DNA of 64,000 bases, from the NCBI GenBank assembly GCA_036169595.1, contig CM069765.1, positions 5,112,501-5,176,500 on the forward strand, written 5' to 3'. Positions 1 through 14,186 of this stretch are shown in pieces. Numbering within the stretch: position 1 is the stretch's first letter; every line of letters begins with the position of its first letter. Position numbers and translations under genes: made by a program. The stretch comes from Dictyostelium firmibasis (taxonomy: Eukaryota; Evosea; Eumycetozoa; Dictyosteliales; Dictyosteliaceae). The notes beneath the pieces are model-generated. The model did no database searches. It had not been told where the DNA came from and saw only the letters and a program-made list of their open reading frames with translations.

Positions 1-2175
1 TTGAATACAAAAAGTTTATCATTGTTATTTGCATTGGTGATTACAGGTGGTTCAATATCAATATCAGGATCATCAATATGTTCAAAGATCCAATTCATTG
101 CTTGTTCTGCATCTTTACCACCGGTTGCTAACAATGCTTTCTTACAACGTACCAATGGGAAGTCCATACTTAACAAGGTATCCAATATCTCTTGATTAAA
201 TGTTGGCTCTGGTGCCTTTGTGTTGGTGGTACCTTCTTTCAAAGGTACTTCACCCTCTTTAATACCTCTACCTCTAAGAGAGTCAATATCAATAACGTCA
301 GGTACATCCATAAAAACGTTTAGCTTCTTTGGAGTGTAATCAGCATTATAGGTATACTTTTTCAAGTGAATGATTAAAACCTCTGGGAAAGTTGCCATTC
401 TTGAGGAATTAAGTGAAAATGTTTTTCCACCAGTTGCAGGACTTAAGAAATCGTCGACTCTGTAAGGTTCGACAAAACCATTGATACAAGCAATCAATGG
501 TATGATTGGTCTTACCTCTTCTTGATCTTTTTGACGCACACCATTTTGTTGTTTCAATTTCTCTTCATATTCTGCTACCTCTTGTTTGTTGGTTGCATCT
601 TCCATTGGTACTGGAACCGATAGGATATTCTCTAAACGTCTGGTATATTTAACTTGACCTGATGATCCACATTCAATTCTATCCTCATTATGAAATTGGA
701 ATAGTCTAGTTGGATTGGTCTGTTGAATCCAAGATGGACGAGAACGTTCAGATCTCTCTATATATTCCAAGAGATATTGAAGATATTCATGAGCATCTTG
801 TTGTCTCATTGTTGAGAATTCTGGATGAGTAGTACCAATCAATGATTTGAACATCTTTGGAGCGATACCTACTTGAGTTGCAGCTTCGCTCTCTTCGTTG
901 GCATTCTTTGATGGTTTACTCAATGGAACTGAATATTCACCAGAGAGAAGACCATGTGCTAACTTACTCATTTGAATTTCAAATGATTGTGTTGGATCTT
1001 GCGTTATGTCTTTGAATGATGATTCACGATCCTTTAGATAACGAGTTTGGAATGAATCGATTGCGAATATCATTTGAATCACTGATGACATGTAACAACT
1101 ATTACCTAAATTCTCAATACCAGTCAAACCTGGACCAAATACATTCTCCAATAGTTTTCCCTTCTCTTGAATCTTTCCAAACTCGAAATTCAAATTTTGA
1201 TCCAATTCCAATTCAGCCATGGATTTCTCAGTTTTCACCATGACATTTGGATTCAAACCCCAATGAGTTAGATGTTGGAATAACAATGGATCCGATACCA
1301 TATCTCCCTCTGGATAACTGTAAACATCTGCATGATCTTTGGTAATGGTACCTAATTTCACCGAGATTGGATATTGAGTTTGATCGAAATGCTCTTGAGC
1401 ATGACCATTACCACCGGTACCATCTGCATACTTTCTACCACAACCAATGAAACCATCAGTTAAATTTAACCAAAGATTCTCAACTTTGTCACAACCATCG
1501 ATATCACATCTCCATGGTCCTCTTGGGTTGATCTTTTTGTTGGTATTCTCAAGTTGAATGATTGACTCTGCAAATGCTGATGGAAATACTGACTCTGCAT
1601 TCCAACTTACTATCTCCTCTTTTCTACTTTGTGAATTCATAGTTTTAATCTTTTCACAACATTCAAGTACACCCTTTGGTATCAATGGATCTGATAACTC
1701 TAAAAACTTATCATCTGGGAATATATAAATTTTATAGTGTTCCTCATACTTTATCTCTTCATCTTCAACGTTGAATCCACCTTCAACTCCGATAGCCAAT
1801 TTCTTTGGTGGTTTCTCTTCACCACCATTCTCAACTGTTGGGCTTGTAACCTTTTCATTAACTATTGCTACCTTTTTATAATTTAAATATAAATGATGAT
1901 GTGTTTTTTGATAATTAAGTTGTACATATTTCTTACTAAATGCTAATAATCCAATTAAATCTATAAATAATCCCTCACCAGTTTCCTAACCATCAAAAAA
2001 ATTAAAAAATTAATAGGAATTATTTTTTTTTTTTTTCATATTAATTTTTTTAATTTTTTAAATAATAAAAAAAAACACATACTGGTGTATCAAAACAATA
2101 ACAACACTCATCTTTCCATAAACGAGATTTTTCTGTTGGAACTTTAATATTTTTTAACTCTGGGAATAATTCCAT
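1..2175 (-). CDS. ubpA: Ubiquitin isopeptidase T (USP5-type deubiquitinase), 3' end off window
   Basis: Disassembles unanchored polyubiquitin chains in the cytosol. Exon 1 is 2083-2175 (31 codons, starting MELFPELKN), followed by an intron at 1986-2082 and exon 2 from 1985 running off the left edge. In order the protein shows a cryptic N-terminal Cys-rich part (CCYC), the UBP zinc finger (GCDKVENLWLNLTDGFIGCG, about 1400-1500), the USP Cys box (LGNSCYMSSV, catalytic Cys codon at 1095-1097), the QQDAHEYL motif, LIIHLKKYTY, and a UBA domain (LLSMDFPLVRCKKALLATGG) near the edge. The second UBA and the catalytic His box must lie outside. This order (ZnF, split USP with inserted UBAs) is specific to USP5/IsoT. 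D. discoideum has one such enzyme, UbpA, known to be needed for development; the symbol is assigned on that basis. Confidence 0.9.
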
Positions 2176-2476
2176 TTTGTTTTTTTAAAAAAAAAAAATA
2201 ATATTAATTGAGAGATATGAAAAAAAAGAAAAAGTTAAGTATAAATATACAAAATCAATTGTGTGTGTGTCTATGGATGTTTGATAAAGAATTTTGTTTT
2301 TAATATAAAATTTGAAATTAAAAAAAAAAAAATAAAAAAAATAAAAAATAAAAAAAAAATTTTTTATTTTTAATTTTTTTTGAAATTTAACTTCACAACA
2401 ACATATTTCTGAGAAATTATTTTGAATTTCAATATTTTTATATTCAATATATTAGTAATATTTATAAAATGTAATG

Positions 2477-2526
<50 letters not shown>

Positions 2527-2538
2527 CACATTTTATCT

Positions 2539-2570
<32 letters not shown>

Positions 2571-2647
2571 CTGCTTTTTTTTTTTCATTTTTCATTTTTC
2601 ATAAAAAAACGAAAAAAGATTGATAAAACTATAAAAGATTCATCATC
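2176..2647. other. Divergent intergenic/promoter region with (TA)n
   Basis: Shared upstream region of ubpA (minus) and pop5 (plus). It holds a (TA)n run at about 2479-2522 and a poly(T) run at about 2541-2570. No other structure seen. Confidence 0.6.
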
Positions 2648-2814
2648 ATGGTTAGATTAAAGAATAGATATTTAATGACAGAAGTTATATGGCATAATAT
2701 TGAAAAATCTACTCGATTATCAGAGTCTTGGTTATTTCAATTCATTTCAGATCAAACAAAAGATAAATTAGGTGAAATAACATATGAAGCATTTAAAAAG
2801 ACTTTAAAATGTAA

Positions 2815-2847
<33 letters not shown>

Positions 2848-3285
2848 AATTGCAATTATATATACCTATCCTGTTTTTATAATATATTTACCAAAATTAA
2901 AATCCTATTCAAATACAAAGTTATATATGTAAATCCAGATACCAGTATATTTATAGTTAGGGCATCATTTGAATTTTATAAATCATTATGGACAGCATTA
3001 ACATTGATAACGTCATATTATGGTGCATCAATATATTTTAGAGTGGTACATGTTGGTGGATCAATTAGATGTTGTCAAAAAGCAGCTATTAAAATATTGG
3101 GTAAACAAATTTCAGTTTATGATAAAAATAAAATTTTAAGAAATGAAAAAGGTGAAGTTACTGATAATAACAGTGTTGACAAAAATAATAATAGTAATAA
3201 TGAAGAACCATCAATTAAAATGGATTCTGAAGATGAGGGTGGTGGTGATGGTACTGAAGATGATGACTCAGAAATGAAAGATTAG
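2648..3285 (+). CDS. pop5: RNase P / RNase MRP protein subunit Pop5
   Basis: Small protein subunit of nuclear RNase P (pre-tRNA 5' processing) and RNase MRP (rRNA processing). Exon 1 is 2648-2810, intron 2811-2920, exon 2 2921-3285; the phase-1 junction gives a 175-aa protein. The start MVRLKNRYLMTEV matches the family N-terminus, the middle contains YVNPDTSIFIVRASFEFY, and the hallmark HVGGSIRCCQKAAIKIL block follows. The acidic C-terminal tail, rich in Asn, Asp and Glu, is a Dictyostelium-style extension. The intron carries a (TAGA)n microsatellite. Only the second exon is visible as an open frame of useful size, so ORF calling alone would miss the start. Confidence 0.9.
2815..2847. repeat. 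(TAGA)n microsatellite in pop5 intron
   Basis: About eight perfect ATAG units just inside the pop5 intron, starting four bases after the donor. Confidence 0.9.
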
Positions 3286-3398
3286 AAAACGATTTTGTTT
3301 AAGGATCCTATAGGAAAGGGAGGAAAAAAGGTTAAAAAAAAATGATATAAATAATAAAAATATAAATTGTAAATATAATTTTTTTTTTTTTTTTTTGT

Positions 3399-4925
<1,527 letters not shown>

Positions 4926-5330
4926 CTTTTTATTTTATAGTTTGTTTTTTTTTTTTTTTTGTATTTATCTTAATCTTTTTTGAAAAAAAAAAAAAACTAT
5001 GAAAAAATTAAAAAAACAAAAATAAAAAAAAAGATATTTTATTTTTGAAATGAATGACAAAAATTTGTATTTATTTTTCAAATGAAAAAATTAGTTATTT
5101 TTTTTTTTTTTTTTTTTTTTTTTTGAAAAAAAGAAATTATTCTAACTTTGTATGTATTTTTATCCCTGAATTCTTTTTTTTACATATATATATTTATGTT
5201 TTAAATTTTTTATTTTTCACATAATTTTTTTTTGAAATTTTTTATTTTTTTTTTTAAATTTTTCAAAAAATTTTTTTTTTAATTATTTTTCAGATTCTTT
5301 TTAGACACACATATTGCGATTTTAAAAAAC
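4926..5330. other. Divergent intergenic region, AT homopolymers only
   Basis: About 400 bp between two divergent genes. Poly(A)/poly(T) runs, the longest around 5099-5123. No RNA gene or repeat seen. Confidence 0.6.
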
Positions 5331-6052
5331 ATGGAAAATGGCGCCAATACAAGTTTAAATCATAATATAGTGATTAAAATAAAAAAGGATGACCCATCAA
5401 TAGAAGATACTAATTTACAACGTTTACCATTTAATATTGGTTATAATGGATTTGCAAAAGTTTCAAATTATTTTAAAGTTACCGAGAAATCTGGACCAAT
5501 ACCAACCGATGATAGTATGTGTTATTTTTTGATTTTTAAACTAACCATTTATTAATCATTTAAATGAATTTTTTAGAAAAATATTTATATTCAACATTTA
5601 GAGGTATTCAAATAATTGGTGAAAAGATGAAAGTACCAAATGGATTTGATGGATATATATTTAGAGATGAGAATGAACAAGATGATAGTTGTAATAGACA
5701 ATGGGAAACAATATCAAAATTTAATGAATTAACATATTGGAATAGGGAAACTATACCATCCGATTTTGATAAACAAATACAAGCATTCAAATCTTTAAAT
5801 ATTCTATCGATGGTCAATAAAGAAATCACTGAAGAAGATATTAAAAATGAAATAAAATCTAGTAAAAAAAATAATCAAGGAAATAGTAATGAAACTTCTA
5901 CCACAACCACCACCACTACTACCACAAAAACTGAAAAAAATCAAGAAATTATTCTTAAAATTGAGAAAAAAGATGAAGAAAAAAATAATTTTAAAGATGA
6001 CATGGATGATACTTATGAAGATAATATAAAACAAAAGAAATATAAAAAATAA
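5331..6052 (+). CDS. rnaseh2C: Ribonuclease H2 subunit C
   Basis: Non-catalytic subunit of the nuclear RNase H2 complex, which removes ribonucleotides from DNA and RNA from RNA:DNA hybrids. Exon 1 is 5331-5514, intron 5515-5576, exon 2 5577-6052 (219 aa). Family features are seen in order: LQRLPFNIGYNGFAKVSNYF, then the TFRGIQIIGEKMKVPNGFDG strand that matches the SFRGR...G..V..P.G..GYV core, then FNELTYWNRETIPSDFD, matching the ATANFSRFTLWGLETIP block of animal subunit C. The C-terminal tail is Thr-rich and then highly charged, and shows no family similarity. The match rests on recalled family motifs, but the order and spacing are convincing. Confidence 0.82.
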
Positions 6053-6535
6053 CTGCTACCTCCTCATTTCCCATTCCATATTTATATATATATATATACA
6101 TAATAAATTACTGGTGTACGGTAATTTTTGTAAATAATAAAAAAACAATAATAAAAAAATATTGGTTCATTAAAACACACACAATGGGTGAAGACATTCA
6201 TGAATGGTAGCTTATTAAAATCTGCCATTACACATTTTTTTAAAAAAAAAAAATCTAATTCAATATGGTCCTATGACTATATTGAAGAAAAATTATGTAA
6301 AAATCATTTAATTAATCTTAACAATAACTATTCCTGATTGGTTGTTTAGTGTTCTATTTACAATAGTTAGCAAATAGAACACTAAATAACAAAGAGTAAT
6401 ACCATAATTTCTACCCTTTCTTTTTTTTTTTATTTTCTAAATATATATATACAAAAAAGTTGTTTTAATTTTATTAATTTGGTCTATTAATATCGTTATA
6501 TTTGTTTTTTTTTTTTTTTTTTTTTTTTTTGTTTC
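6053..6535. other. Convergent 3' intergenic region
   Basis: About 480 bp between convergent genes. Apart from AT runs it contains one strong inverted repeat, listed separately. Confidence 0.6.
6339..6392. repeat. Strong inverted repeat (hairpin, about 20-bp stem)
   Basis: Arms TTTAGTGTTCTATTT and AAATAGAACACTAAA, extendable outward to about 22 paired positions with one G-T pair and one mismatch, around a 12-nt loop (acaatagttagc). It lies between convergent genes, so it could be a shared 3' processing/termination structure or a small-RNA precursor. Confidence 0.75.
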
Positions 6536-6921
6536 TTATTTAATTGTATCCAATTGATTTTTGACAAACTCTAAACTGTCTAACATTGTATTAATAGTTT
6601 CTTTATTTAATTCAAAAATAACAGTTTTTGTTTTTTGTTCTTCATCTTCCTCTTTATTAATTTTTTCTTTATTTTCAACCTTTTTATTTTTTATTTTTTT
6701 ATTTTTTTTTTTTTTATAAATTGATGAATTAATATAAATAAATAATTTTAAAATTATGTTGTATTTGTATATAATATATAATATTTTATAATTACTTCTA
6801 ATTTAAAAAGAACACTTGGTACATTCATTCTTGAAATATTTGAACTTGAAGTTTTGAGATCCATTCTCCAATCAATATTTAAAACTCGAGGTAGAGAACA
6901 TGTATTGGTAGTATTACTCAT
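6536..6921 (-). CDS. commd6: Minimal COMM-domain protein (COMMD6-like)
   Basis: Exon 1 is 6796-6921 (42 codons), intron 6680-6795, exon 2 6536-6679, giving 89 aa. Both exons are too short for a simple ORF scan. The N-terminal part has the COMM signature (LNIDWRMDLKTSS...MNVPSVLFKLE), and exon 2 ends with VIFELNKETINTMLDSLEFV. Almost the whole protein is the COMM domain, without the helical N-terminal domain of other COMMDs; only COMMD6 has that size (85 aa in human). COMMD proteins form the Commander complex with CCDC22/CCDC93 and act in endosomal recycling. Donor GTAATT and acceptor AAAAAG are in phase 0. The assignment to COMMD6, rather than another COMMD, rests mainly on length. Confidence 0.75.
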
Positions 6922-7039
6922 ATTTTATTTTGTTATTGGTAATAATTTATATGTATATTTATTTATAATAGTCCTAAGATTGTGTATTAGGTGATTGTCG
7001 AATGTTTTTTAAAAAATTACAAAATCCACGCACCATTTT

Positions 7040-7071
<32 letters not shown>

Positions 7072-7872
7072 TTTTTGAATTAATTTTTTTATTTTTTTAT
7101 TTTAATTTTCAGTGGAAATATTTATATTTTTACCATTCTTGTAAAATCAAACAAATGAAAAACCCTCACTTGTTTTTGTTTGATAGACATATCTTAATTA
7201 TTATCTCAATTTATATCCAAATGTATCTTTTTTTTATTTGAAACGAGATATGAACATTGGATGAGCTTCAGTTTTTTATCATCATTCATAGTATAATAAC
7301 AAAAATAAAAAAAATTTTAAAGAGAATAAATAAACTAATTGTATTATAATATATCGTGTGTGTTTAATATAAAGATTTTTTTTTTATGTGCACATTCCTC
7401 TTTCATTTTCTTTTCTTTCCGTTGAACAGTTTTCTTTCTACCTTTATTATTAAAATTAATTGCATTTAATGGAAATTCCTGTGGTATCTGTGGCGATGTC
7501 TCCTGTATTTTCTTAAAACAAGATTTAAGAATCAATCTTTAAAATTTACATTTGAAATGCTAAAAGTGGAATTGACGAAATTATAAACATGGTTCCAATA
7601 TCTATTCTTTTAAATTATCTAAAAAAAAGATGTTGAAATGTTTGTAGGAGATTTCAAACTCGCATTTCTTATACAAATAAGTGAATAGGTCAAAAAAGGA
7701 ATATCAAAAAAATAATGAAAAAAAAATAATTTTTTTTAAAAATAAAAAAAAAAAAAGTGGTGACTTGGTAAAGTCAAAACGCACAAATTTTTAATTTTTT
7801 TTGTTTTTTTTTTTTTAATTTTTTTTAATTTTTTTTTTTTTTTTAACTTTTGAACAACAACTTAATAACAAT
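6922..7872. other. Divergent intergenic region
   Basis: About 950 bp upstream of the COMMD6-like gene (minus) and srp72 (plus). Mostly homopolymer. A less AT-biased patch at about 7375-7560 carries a 63-codon minus-strand frame (see findings) that cannot be tied to a gene with confidence. Confidence 0.5.
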
Positions 7873-10496
<2,624 letters not shown>

Positions 10497-10904
10497 ATAG
10501 AACTATTTTTAAAATTTTATAATCAATAAAATATATTTATTAAATGGTTTTTAATAAAAAAAAAAAAAAAAAAAAAAAAGATACAATGAAATTATAATAG
10601 TTTTAAAAAAAAAAAAAAATTAAATCAAAACTAAAAATATCTTTTAGAAATCGATTTCTTTTTTTTTTTTTTTTGTAACCAACTCATAATTCAAATAATT
10701 TGCAGTTTAAATAAATTGCAGTTTTGGAATTTAAAAAAAAATTTAAAAAATTTAAAAATATTAAAAAAATGAAATTAAACTGATACACAAATTTGTGCAA
10801 AATAAAAATCATGAAATAAAAAAAAAAAAAAATAAAAATTAATATAAAAACTTTAATTGATATTCACAAAAAAACAAAAAAAAAAAAAAAAAAAAAAAAA
10901 AGGA
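10497..10904. other. Intergenic, srp72 to Cys-rich gene 1
   Basis: AT homopolymers. A short direct repeat, aaataatttgcagttt/aaataaattgcagttt, lies at about 10693-10724. Nothing else seen. Confidence 0.5.
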
Positions 10905-12110
10905 ATGAAAGTATTAATTAATCTTGTATTTATATATTTATATTTAATATGTGAAGTTTTCTCTTCATATGCACCAGAATGCAGTTCTTGTTTTTCAGAA
11001 GGGCAAAGAGTAAGTTTTTACAAAATTTTTTTAAAAAATTAAAATAAAATAAATCATCTTCTAAAAAAAAAATAAAAATTAGTGTATGGTTTTAGACACA
11101 AATTCAGGAAGCTATAAAAATGGAGGAGAATGTTATAATGGTTTAGTATGTACAGCTAAAAATAAAGGAGATGATGAAAAGAATTGGCAATGTATGAAAC
11201 CAATAGAATTAAATGGTAATTGTTCAGGTGAAAATTCTTGTGATATTGGATTAACATGTGATCCTGTTGAATATAAATGTTTAAATTCTAGATTCGCTCA
11301 AATAGGTGAGAAATGTTCAAGTGTACTCGATTGCTCTGGTACATTATCATCATGTAAAAATGGTATTTGCACTGTAGAACCAAGTGGTAAATGTGATGAT
11401 GCATCAGATTGTGAATATGGCTCGACTTGTAGTAATAATTTATGTAAACCATTAGGTAAACAAGGTGAACCATGTGATAACTATAAAGGCACTCATTGTA
11501 TTTATGGTCTCACATGTGTAACCAACTCTTCAACTTCTGGTACATGTGGTGCATTATACTCAAAACCATTAGGTGGTACATGTTCATCTGATAATGATTG
11601 TAATCAATCTCAAAACTTATATGTATGTTTAATTAATTAAACACTAAATTAAATTCTAAATTTCTAATTTTTTTTTTTTTTTTTTATAAATAGTGTTCAA
11701 TAAAAACAAATATATGTGAAGAATATATTGAACCACAACAACCAAAAACAAATTGTAGTTTAACTCAAGATTCATGTGATCAATTTCATGAATGTTCATG
11801 TGATGGTAAATGTTACCAAAGTTCAGCATTCCCAACTCAAGTTAGCCAAGGTATCGAACCATTAGTTAATTGTATTTTAAAAAATAAATGTACTTGGGTA
11901 ACAAATTTTTTCTCTTCAGACAGTTGTATGACTAAAAATTGTGGTTCAGAACTTTGTAAATACAGTGGCGCCACAATTTTTGATAATGCTTTATCATGTG
12001 GTAACACTCATCAATCCGAAAAATATTGTGATTCAAATTCAGTTTCAAGAGTTTCTAGCTCAATTATATTATTAATTTCTTCTTTGATAATATTAATTTT
12101 TTATTTTTAA
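10905..12110 (+). CDS. Secreted Cys-rich protein, likely GPI-anchored (paralogue 1)
   Basis: Three exons: 10905-11009, 11083-11622, 11694-12110, all phase 0, giving 353 aa. Begins with a clear signal peptide (MKVLINLVFIYLYLICEVFSS) and ends in a small, purely hydrophobic segment (SSSIILLISSLIILIFYF) with no cytoplasmic tail, typical of a GPI attachment signal. The middle has repeated Cys modules of the form C....DC..G..C..G.C (CDDASDCEYGSTCSNNLC), recalling Dickkopf-type or EGF-like disulfide knots, and a C-terminal module shared with its neighbour (CDQFHECSCDGKCY, KCTWV, CGSELCKY, LSCGN). I do not recognise a named family. The next gene is a tandem paralogue with identical intron positions. 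Confidence 0.82.
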
Positions 12111-12254
12111 AATAAATTAAATTTATATTTGAATTTTTTTTATTTTTAATTATTATAATCAAATAATTTAAGATATTTTTTTGAAAAAAAGAATAAACAT
12201 CACCCCACAGTTTGAGTGGTAATGAAATTATCCAACTTACAATTTTAAAAACAA

Positions 12255-12296
<42 letters not shown>

Positions 12297-12537
12297 ATCA
12301 TGTGTGTGTGTTTATTTGTAGTAGGGGTTTTTTTTTTTATTTTCAATTAAAATTCACAACAATTTATTTTCAATTGGATTATTATTATAATTTTTTTTCT
12401 TTATTTTTTTTTATTTTTTTATTTTTTTATTTTTTTTTTTTTTTGCTTTTACCTTTTTTTTTTTTAAAAATTATTAAATCTGGTATTAGAAAAATAATTA
12501 TTTAAATTTTATATTTATAAAAAAAATTAAATAATAG
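12111..12537. other. Intergenic between tandem paralogues
   Basis: Poly(T) at about 12259-12295, a GT-rich stretch at 12299-12330 and T-rich sequence. No gene seen. Confidence 0.5.
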
Positions 12538-12643
12538 ATGATTAAAAAAATTAGTTTTATTTTTATATTCTTTTTATTTTTAATTAAAAATAATAAATCA
12601 CAATGTATTTCATGTTATGATGAAGGTGGTTTTGTAAGTTTTT

Positions 12644-12696
<53 letters not shown>

Positions 12697-13764
12697 TAAT
12701 TTGTTTGGAAAAATATTAAAAAAGTGTATGGAAAATATAAATACAAATTCAACAAAAGATATTTTTTATAATTGTAGGGATGGACTGGTATGTGCTGCAA
12801 AGAAAATAGGTGATAAACCAAACATTTGGCAATGTTTAGAACCATCACAATTAAATCAAGATTGTACAAGTGATAGTTCATGTTCAATTGGATTAATTTG
12901 TGATTCATTATCAAACAAATGTTTAAACTCTAGATTTGCAGGAATAGGAGAATCTTGTATAAATAATTTTGATTGCTCAGGATCTTCCTCGACTTGCACA
13001 TATGGAGTTTGTACAACAGAAATTGGAGAAAAATGTAAAGAAACATCGGATTGTAAATATGGTTCAGCTTGTAATATAGCTAATGGAACTTGTAAAATAC
13101 TAAATGATATTGACTCTAATTGTAAATTAAATAGTGATTGTATATTTGGATTAATATGTAACAATGGTAAATGTGATTCATTATTTACAAAATCAGAAGG
13201 AGATTCATGTGTTCAAGATATAGATTGTAATCAATTTGAAAATTTATATGTAAGTCTTTAATAATTATTTTTATTATTCTATTTATATAAATATATAAAT
13301 AATTATTTTAACATTTATTTAATTTTTTTTAAAATTAAAAATAGTGTTCAGAAAATACTAAAATGTGTGAACAATACCAAATTCAAGATCAATCATCTAC
13401 CAATTGTAGTTTAGATAATTTATGTGATAAATATCATGCTTGCTCTTGTGATGGAAATTGTTATATAAATTATTTATTACCAACCCAAAATGCAATTGCC
13501 TATGATCCATTAATCAAGTGTATACTAGAAAATAAATGTACATGGGTAAATAATATTTATTCAAGTAATAGTTGTATTAGTAGAAATTGTGGAAAACAAC
13601 TTTGTTTTTACCATTCAACAAATATACAAGACAATCCATTAACATGTGGAAATTCATACGAATCTGATAATTATTGTAGTATAAACCATTCAATTAAAAC
13701 AAACCCAAATATAGTATTTATTTTCCTCATAATTATATTAATTTCATTATTTATATTAATATGA
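12538..13764 (+). CDS. Secreted Cys-rich protein, likely GPI-anchored (paralogue 2)
   Basis: Exons 12538-12633, 12725-13249, 13345-13764, phase 0, giving 346 aa. Same gene structure as its upstream neighbour: signal peptide exon (KISFIFIFFLFLIKNNKS), a central Cys-module exon beginning TGT-ATG in both genes, and a C-terminal exon ending in a hydrophobic GPI-type tail (NIVFIFLIIILISLFILI). Cys positions align throughout (FDCSGSSSTCTYGVC, CKETSDCKYGSACN, YHACSCDGNCY, KCTWV, CGKQLCFY, LTCGNSYES). Protein identity is moderate, so the duplication is not recent. Intron 1 contains a poly(A) run of about 45 bases. Probably a cell-surface protein; function unknown. Confidence 0.82.
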
Positions 13765-14186
13765 AAAAATAAAAGTGATAATATAAATTATTATCATTTT
13801 TAAAATAATTTTAAAATTTTATATCAACATCTTTATATCAAAAAATAATTAAAATAATTTCAATTAATTATTAAATTTTAATAAGATTTGATTTTATTTT
13901 TTCAAAAATAAAAATTATTTGAATTTTTTTCCAATCATTAAAAAAATATCAAACACTTTTGTGAAAACAATTCAGAGAATTAATTTTTTCTTTTTTATTT
14001 TTTAATTTTTTTTTTTTTTTTTTAAAAAAAATAAAATAAAAAAAATTCTCATTTTTATCAATTTCATAATTTATCAAAAAAATTATTTGTTTACTTTTTT
14101 AAAAAAAAAAAAATAAAAAAAATAAAAATAAAAAAAATAAAAGAAAAAAAGAAAAAAAAAGAAAAAAAATAGAAAAAAAAAAAAAA
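13765..14186. other. Intergenic, AT homopolymers
   Basis: About 420 bp of poly(A)/poly(T)-rich sequence; the A-rich 100 bp before 14187 is a typical Dictyostelium 5' leader. Nothing else seen. Confidence 0.5.
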
